This document shows, piece after piece, positions 60,074 through 64,000 of a stretch of 64,000 bases of DNA. Position 1 is the first letter of the stretch. The number at the start of each line of letters is the position of its first letter. The position numbers and the translations under genes were made by a program. The stretch covers positions 292,162,147-292,226,146 of the forward strand of contig JBOZIK010000001.1 in the NCBI GenBank assembly GCA_051453625.1, given 5' to 3'. The notes under the pieces are model-generated. The model had not been told where the DNA came from. It worked only from the letters and a program-made list of their open reading frames with translations, and did not search any database. Source of the stretch: Welwitschia mirabilis. Taxonomy: Eukaryota > Gnetophyta > Gnetopsida > Welwitschiales.

Positions 60074-61058
60074 TGTTGCACTGCTAACTTATGTATATTT
60101 GATAGGGTATTTTGAGTTGTTTTGTAGGTAAATAGATAAGTAAATGCTTGATTTTCATGACAATGAAGAGCTAGGATGAAAAGGATGGAAATATGTAATC
60201 TTCGTGATAATTTACAGCATTCTAAACAAATATGAATACTTTGTATTTCTAAAGATAATTTCCTGCAAACATTGAGGCTAATGTAATGATTAAATAATTA
60301 TTAAAGGCTAGCATTCACTTCATCATCCAAATGACTATACAGATGATCATGCCAATTAGATGTTAACTAAAGTCTAACTAGTAGCTAATGTGGATCAATT
60401 AGGAGGTGGCATCTTCCCCTCTATCATCCAAATGACTAGCTGGATGATACTTTTATAACATCTGTACTAATCATACATCAAAATTTTTCCACTTATATTT
60501 CTATTTCCTCTTTTCATAGCTATTACAGTTTACTCACACCTTTCTATCTTTGCTATTATATGTTTTTGGTCAATAGATAGACATCTCACACTTGACTCTT
60601 GCTTGTCTTCACTTGCACTTAAAATTCTCGTGATAAGATATCAAAGAGTATGAGATCTATCCTGTAGTTCCAGAGAGACATTTTCTTGGTGTTGGATAGC
60701 ATTTCCTTCATTGAGTTATGATTACTTTGTAACATGAATGCAGTTCAATTCTTAATACATAATATATCTTATTTATGCTTCAATGTGGGAATGTTTCTCT
60801 CCTTTATAGCTTATGTTACTTGATATTCAGTGATAGTTTCTCTTGTGATATAGGTTATGAGGGTAACCTTTGTTAAGGTTGTGCTTAGTTAGTTTAGGTT
60901 AAGTGCATTATTATTTCCTTTTTCTAGATTATCTTTGCACAAGTGTGTTTACTTCATTTTCATGCATTACAAGTTATTTCTATAAATTAGGATACCAGTG
61001 TTTCTATTTTTAAAGGAACTCTTTTATTTTCTACTTTGGCCTTTGACGGATTATGACA
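60074..61058 (+). repeat. Family D LTR (right-hand copy, 5' LTR)
   Basis: Starts TGTTGCACTGC and ends TTATGACA. It aligns with the minus strand of 1045-2259. Two CATCATCCAAATGAC-like palindromic blocks lie in U3 (60312-60340 and 60422-60450). No polypurine tract precedes it, so it is a 5' LTR; it lies 28 bases after the second copia element. Confidence 0.8.
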
Positions 61059-61060
61059 TT

Positions 61061-61076
61061 TGGGTCAACTCCCATC
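61061..61076 (+). promoter_or_regulatory. Primer-binding site of right family D element
   Basis: TGGGTCAACTCCCATC, two bases after the LTR; conserved with 1027-1042 on the other strand. Confidence 0.6.
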
Positions 61077-61129
61077 TGCATTAGTGTGTTATGTTTGTGT
61101 ATTATTATTTTTTATTAACAGCATTCTAC

Positions 61130-61620
61130 ATAGGATATAAATGTTGGATAAATACACACCGTAATAACCTTTAAGAGTGGGAATATTAGTAGTCTTTATA
61201 TTTCTTATTTTATTAGGAGTTTTCAAAACTAAAGTATCTATAGGGTTAGGTTTTTAAGATGTATAATAGTCAATATACAAAGAAGTAGAGTCAACAGCTT
61301 CCTCTTTATCCCAATATAATCCTGCTAGTTCCTGTGGTTTTTATGTTCTTATTTGATCTTGTACCAATAGCTGTATTCTACATTGTAATTTTTCTTGACC
61401 TCTCTTAAGTGTTTTTATATCCTTCATGAAGTCAAAAGGATTAATCTTCGTTCTTATTATATCATTGTTCACTTTGTCCAACTTATATTTTTCAAGATTT
61501 TAAACATAACATCCCTTTTTATTTCTCCATAATCCTTGGTTTTATCTTCTTAAAAAGGCCTTTATTATTTTAGACAAAAAGCTAGAAGTGCTCTCCTTTT
61601 AGTGTCAAAATGACAAACCT
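61130..61620 (-). pseudogene. Unidentified minus-strand coding remnant in the family D leader
   Basis: One minus-strand frame is open for long stretches and looks protein-like: QELAGLYWDKEEAVDSTSL, YIDYYTS, a stop, then KPNPIDTLVLKTP, and NIPTLKGYYGVYLSNIYI. It runs opposite to the element that contains it and has no counterpart in the left copy's leader, so it may be a later insertion. I do not recognise the family. Confidence 0.35.
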
Positions 61621-62740
61621 ATAATTTAACTAAAAATACTATAGAATCACTAACTAATTTTAATACAACACTCTTAAAGAAATGAATATCTTATAAAAAA
61701 TTGGAAAAACATGCAATAAATTACCCAATACACATAGACGTTATTCATTACTAATTTTTATATAGAGTTTTCTTTTCTATTTTTGACTCAAATAAAGACT
61801 CTTCTTATTTTATTAGAATACATACTTTGTTAAGAATGCCTATTCTTGACAAAAGGACATTCTTATAGTTACTCTACTTATGAACAACAATTTATAGGAT
61901 GTGGGGAAATGAAAGTAAATGGAACAAAGAAAACATAGGTAGATTATGTGCATCAATAATTCATAACTAATATACTATCTTATTATCAACTCTAGCTAAA
62001 ATTAATATTAATAGAAAGGAGATAATAGGATGCAACTTTTCCAAACTACATACTCAATAGTATAAAATTCTTTTTAAAATAACACAACTTGTATTACTAC
62101 TAAGAAAATATGATAATTAGCCACNNNNNNNNNNNNNNNNNNNNNNNNNNNNNNNNNNNNNNNNNNNNNNNNNNNNNNNNNNNNNNNNNNNNNNNNNNNN
62201 NNNNNNNNNNNNNNNNNNNNNNNNTTTAGATGCTTGCTACAGTAGTGATATATCATTATCTATAATAGCATTGGTTTTCCCTTTTTGCAAAGTTAGTTTT
62301 CTATTTTTCTAATAAAAAGTTTATCTTCTATTCTATAATAAAAGTCATGCATCCACTTTATCATCTAGATGATGCGTGATGATGACAGCCTCTATGCCAT
62401 GAGTTCTCTGTTTGAATTTTTTGTTAAAAAATTTTTAGGATTTTCCCATCATTCCCTTAGTCATCTAGATGATGCAGGTGGATGACAATCTATTTTTTGA
62501 GTTTTTTATTAGAGTTAGCCTTTATTTCTATTTTTTGTTTTTTCCCCTTTTTTGTGGTTTTTGTGTTTATATCGTCCAAGATATCATCTAAATGATGGTA
62601 GGAACTGAAATTTTACATTCGAGAATAAGCATGAACAGTAAAATCTATTTAAAAAAGAAAAATACAGAGAGAGCAACTATTGATTACTAAAAATATCATA
62701 GAATATTTGATAAATCTAGAAATTAAAACAAGTAAAAACA
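61621..62740 (+). other. Leader of right family D element, with palindromic motifs and a gap
   Basis: A 100-N gap lies at 62125-62224. From 62345 to 62600 the palindromes ATCATCTAGATGAT, TCATCTAGATGATG and ATCATCTAAATGAT recur about every 110 bases, each near GATGACA and a T-rich stretch, as in the left copy's leader. Confidence 0.6.
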
Positions 62741-62749
62741 TTAAAGGTA

Positions 62750-63900
62750 TGCAAGATTTTGGAATTCCTACAATTTCTACTTTCATTTCTACAGAGTCTA
62801 ATTTTGATACCATGTCTTCCTCATTCTAAAAGCAAAAGCAATCCATCTCACCAAATCCACCCCTTGTCATTGAAACACCTATAACCACTTCTTCTCATAC
62901 CAATATCAATGTCACTCTTACAGATCTCATAGTAAATAAGAAACATGAAATCCAAACTCCTTTTGACTTACCTTCCAGTGATGATGTAGAACTCCATAAC
63001 CTAAATGCTTATCATACCTTTTGTGAAGAACCCTATGAAGATCCTTTGCAACACATTGCTAATATATAACAACTTGTCCTCACTACTGAAAATGGTAAAA
63101 AATATATAAGTGATAGAACCTAGATGGTTATTTTGCTCATTACTTTACGAAATAAAGTAAAACTATGGCTTAGAATGATTCCCCATAAGAGTTTAAAATC
63201 TTAGAGTTAAGTTCAAAAAGACTTTATTAAGATATTTATGAGTGAAAGCATTATTTGAAAGTGTAAAAAAGAAGTTATCAACTTCCAACAAATGCTTAAT
63301 GAAGATAATGCTTTTGCCTATAAGAGATCCTTTGTTGATTTATATTCAAAACCTGTAGATTCCTTTTCACAGGTAGAACTAATTGACTATTTTTATAGTG
63401 GATTAAATAGTCACACAAAGCAACTTATAGATTTTTTATGTGAAGGTAACTTGTTAAACCACATTCTAGATAATTCTTGAAAAGTGATGAAAGATTTAAT
63501 AGAAGTGAGTCAAACATTGACTAAACCCTCACCTAGAAAAAATCAAATTATAGTCCAAATCATTAAAGATCTAAGAGGTAAAATAAGAGAAAAATTAAAT
63601 AAGAATAAAAAATTAACCAACCAATGTCATAAAAGGTTTTAGCTCTACCTTAGAAAAATACACCCAAATGATTCTTGATGCTAAAGTAGCAACTAAAAAG
63701 AGTGAAGTTGTAGTTCCAACTTGTGATTTGTGTGAAAATAGTTACCATGTTACTAAATATTATCTCTTACTTCCCATGTACAAAGAGAAAATCTTTGAGA
63801 AAGTTTGTGCCTTTAACCAAATACCTTCAAACTACAACCACAATCAAAGACAAATCCAAAATCACAATAATTTTTAACATAGGATGAGTGAACAATCCAA
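62750..63900 (+). pseudogene. Family D Athila-like gag (runs to the right edge)
   Basis: After a Ser/Thr/Pro-rich start (shared with the left copy), YEDPLQHIANI near 63035 and RNKVKLWLRMIPHKSLKS near 63150 match the EDPY.HI..F and L.D.A..WL..LP..SI blocks. The 62-codon stretch 63292-63477 includes AYKRSFVDLYSKPVDSFSQV, ELIDYFYSGLNSHTKQLID and EGNLLNH, matching W.RF..LL..CP.HG......F..F..G.....R...D......G..L. A knuckle-like C-DL-C...YH.T is at 63722-63757, its last Cys replaced by Tyr. Stops split the frame. This gag packages element RNA in active relatives. Confidence 0.8.
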
Positions 63901-64000
63901 CTTTAGAAATTTTCAAATACACCATCCTAACTTCCAACCTTTTAGAAATAGATTTAAGCATTTAAACTATTAATTCAACAACTAAAACAACTTGGCAAGC
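63901..64000 (+). other. Continuation of family D gag-protease linker
   Basis: Asn/Phe/Gln-rich coding-like sequence runs off the window. Confidence 0.4.

Noticed and set aside
62345-62600. Regular palindromic repeats resembling a CRISPR array
   Set aside because: Only three loose repeats in a retrotransposon leader of a plant genome, no cas genes, and the repeats are shared with an LTR.

Overview
The window is strongly AT-rich (roughly 70% or more by eye), poor in CG dinucleotides, interrupted by runs of N, and contains no intact gene I can recognise. Almost everything readable is decayed plant-type retrotransposon: Ty3/gypsy of chromovirus and Athila-like type, Ty1/copia, and one L1-like LINE. 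The Athila-like gags and the copia and LINE families point to a seed plant with a large, old, repeat-filled genome; I cannot name the species. Nearly every coding remnant is broken by stops in place of Trp, Gln or Arg codons, as expected from long methylation-driven C-to-T (and G-to-A) decay.

Layout. (1) 1-2941: minus-strand end of an Athila-like gypsy family, here called family D: gag start, leader, primer-binding site, a full 1.2 kb LTR, then a polypurine tract and the start of a further LTR, which suggests tandem elements sharing an LTR. (2) 2942-6303: nothing recognised. (3) 6304-39567: a nest. The host is a minus-strand gypsy element (family H) with LTR sequence at 6304-7978 plus 17328-17767 and at 25080-25385 plus 38642-39567, and gag, protease and a third ORF remnant between them. 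Its left LTR is split by a minus-strand chromovirus (7979-17327), which itself holds another LTR-like insertion (12732 to about 14470). Its right LTR is split by a plus-strand copia element (25386-38641), whose own 5' LTR is split by a solo LTR (26838-28561). Target-site duplications or an empty site support these levels. (4) 39568-47300: AT-rich sequence with one diverged repeat pair and no recognised gene. (5) 47320-53200: a copia gag-protease fragment abutting an L1-like LINE. (6) 55054-60045: a second copia element with both LTRs. (7) 60074-64000: a plus-strand copy of family D (LTR, primer site, leader, gag) running off the window, facing away from the copy at the left end.

No element looks able to move by itself: protease, integrase or reverse transcriptase active sites are hit in most copies. 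I found no undescribed host system. The most unusual observations are palindromic motif clusters in LTRs and leaders whose present forms look like two alternative decay products of a CpG-containing ancestor (seen directly by comparing the two LTRs of the same copia element), an apparently RT/integrase-less gag-protease element with an extra ORF, an atypical primer-binding site shared by the two family D copies, and near-identical sequence on both sides of two assembly gaps.
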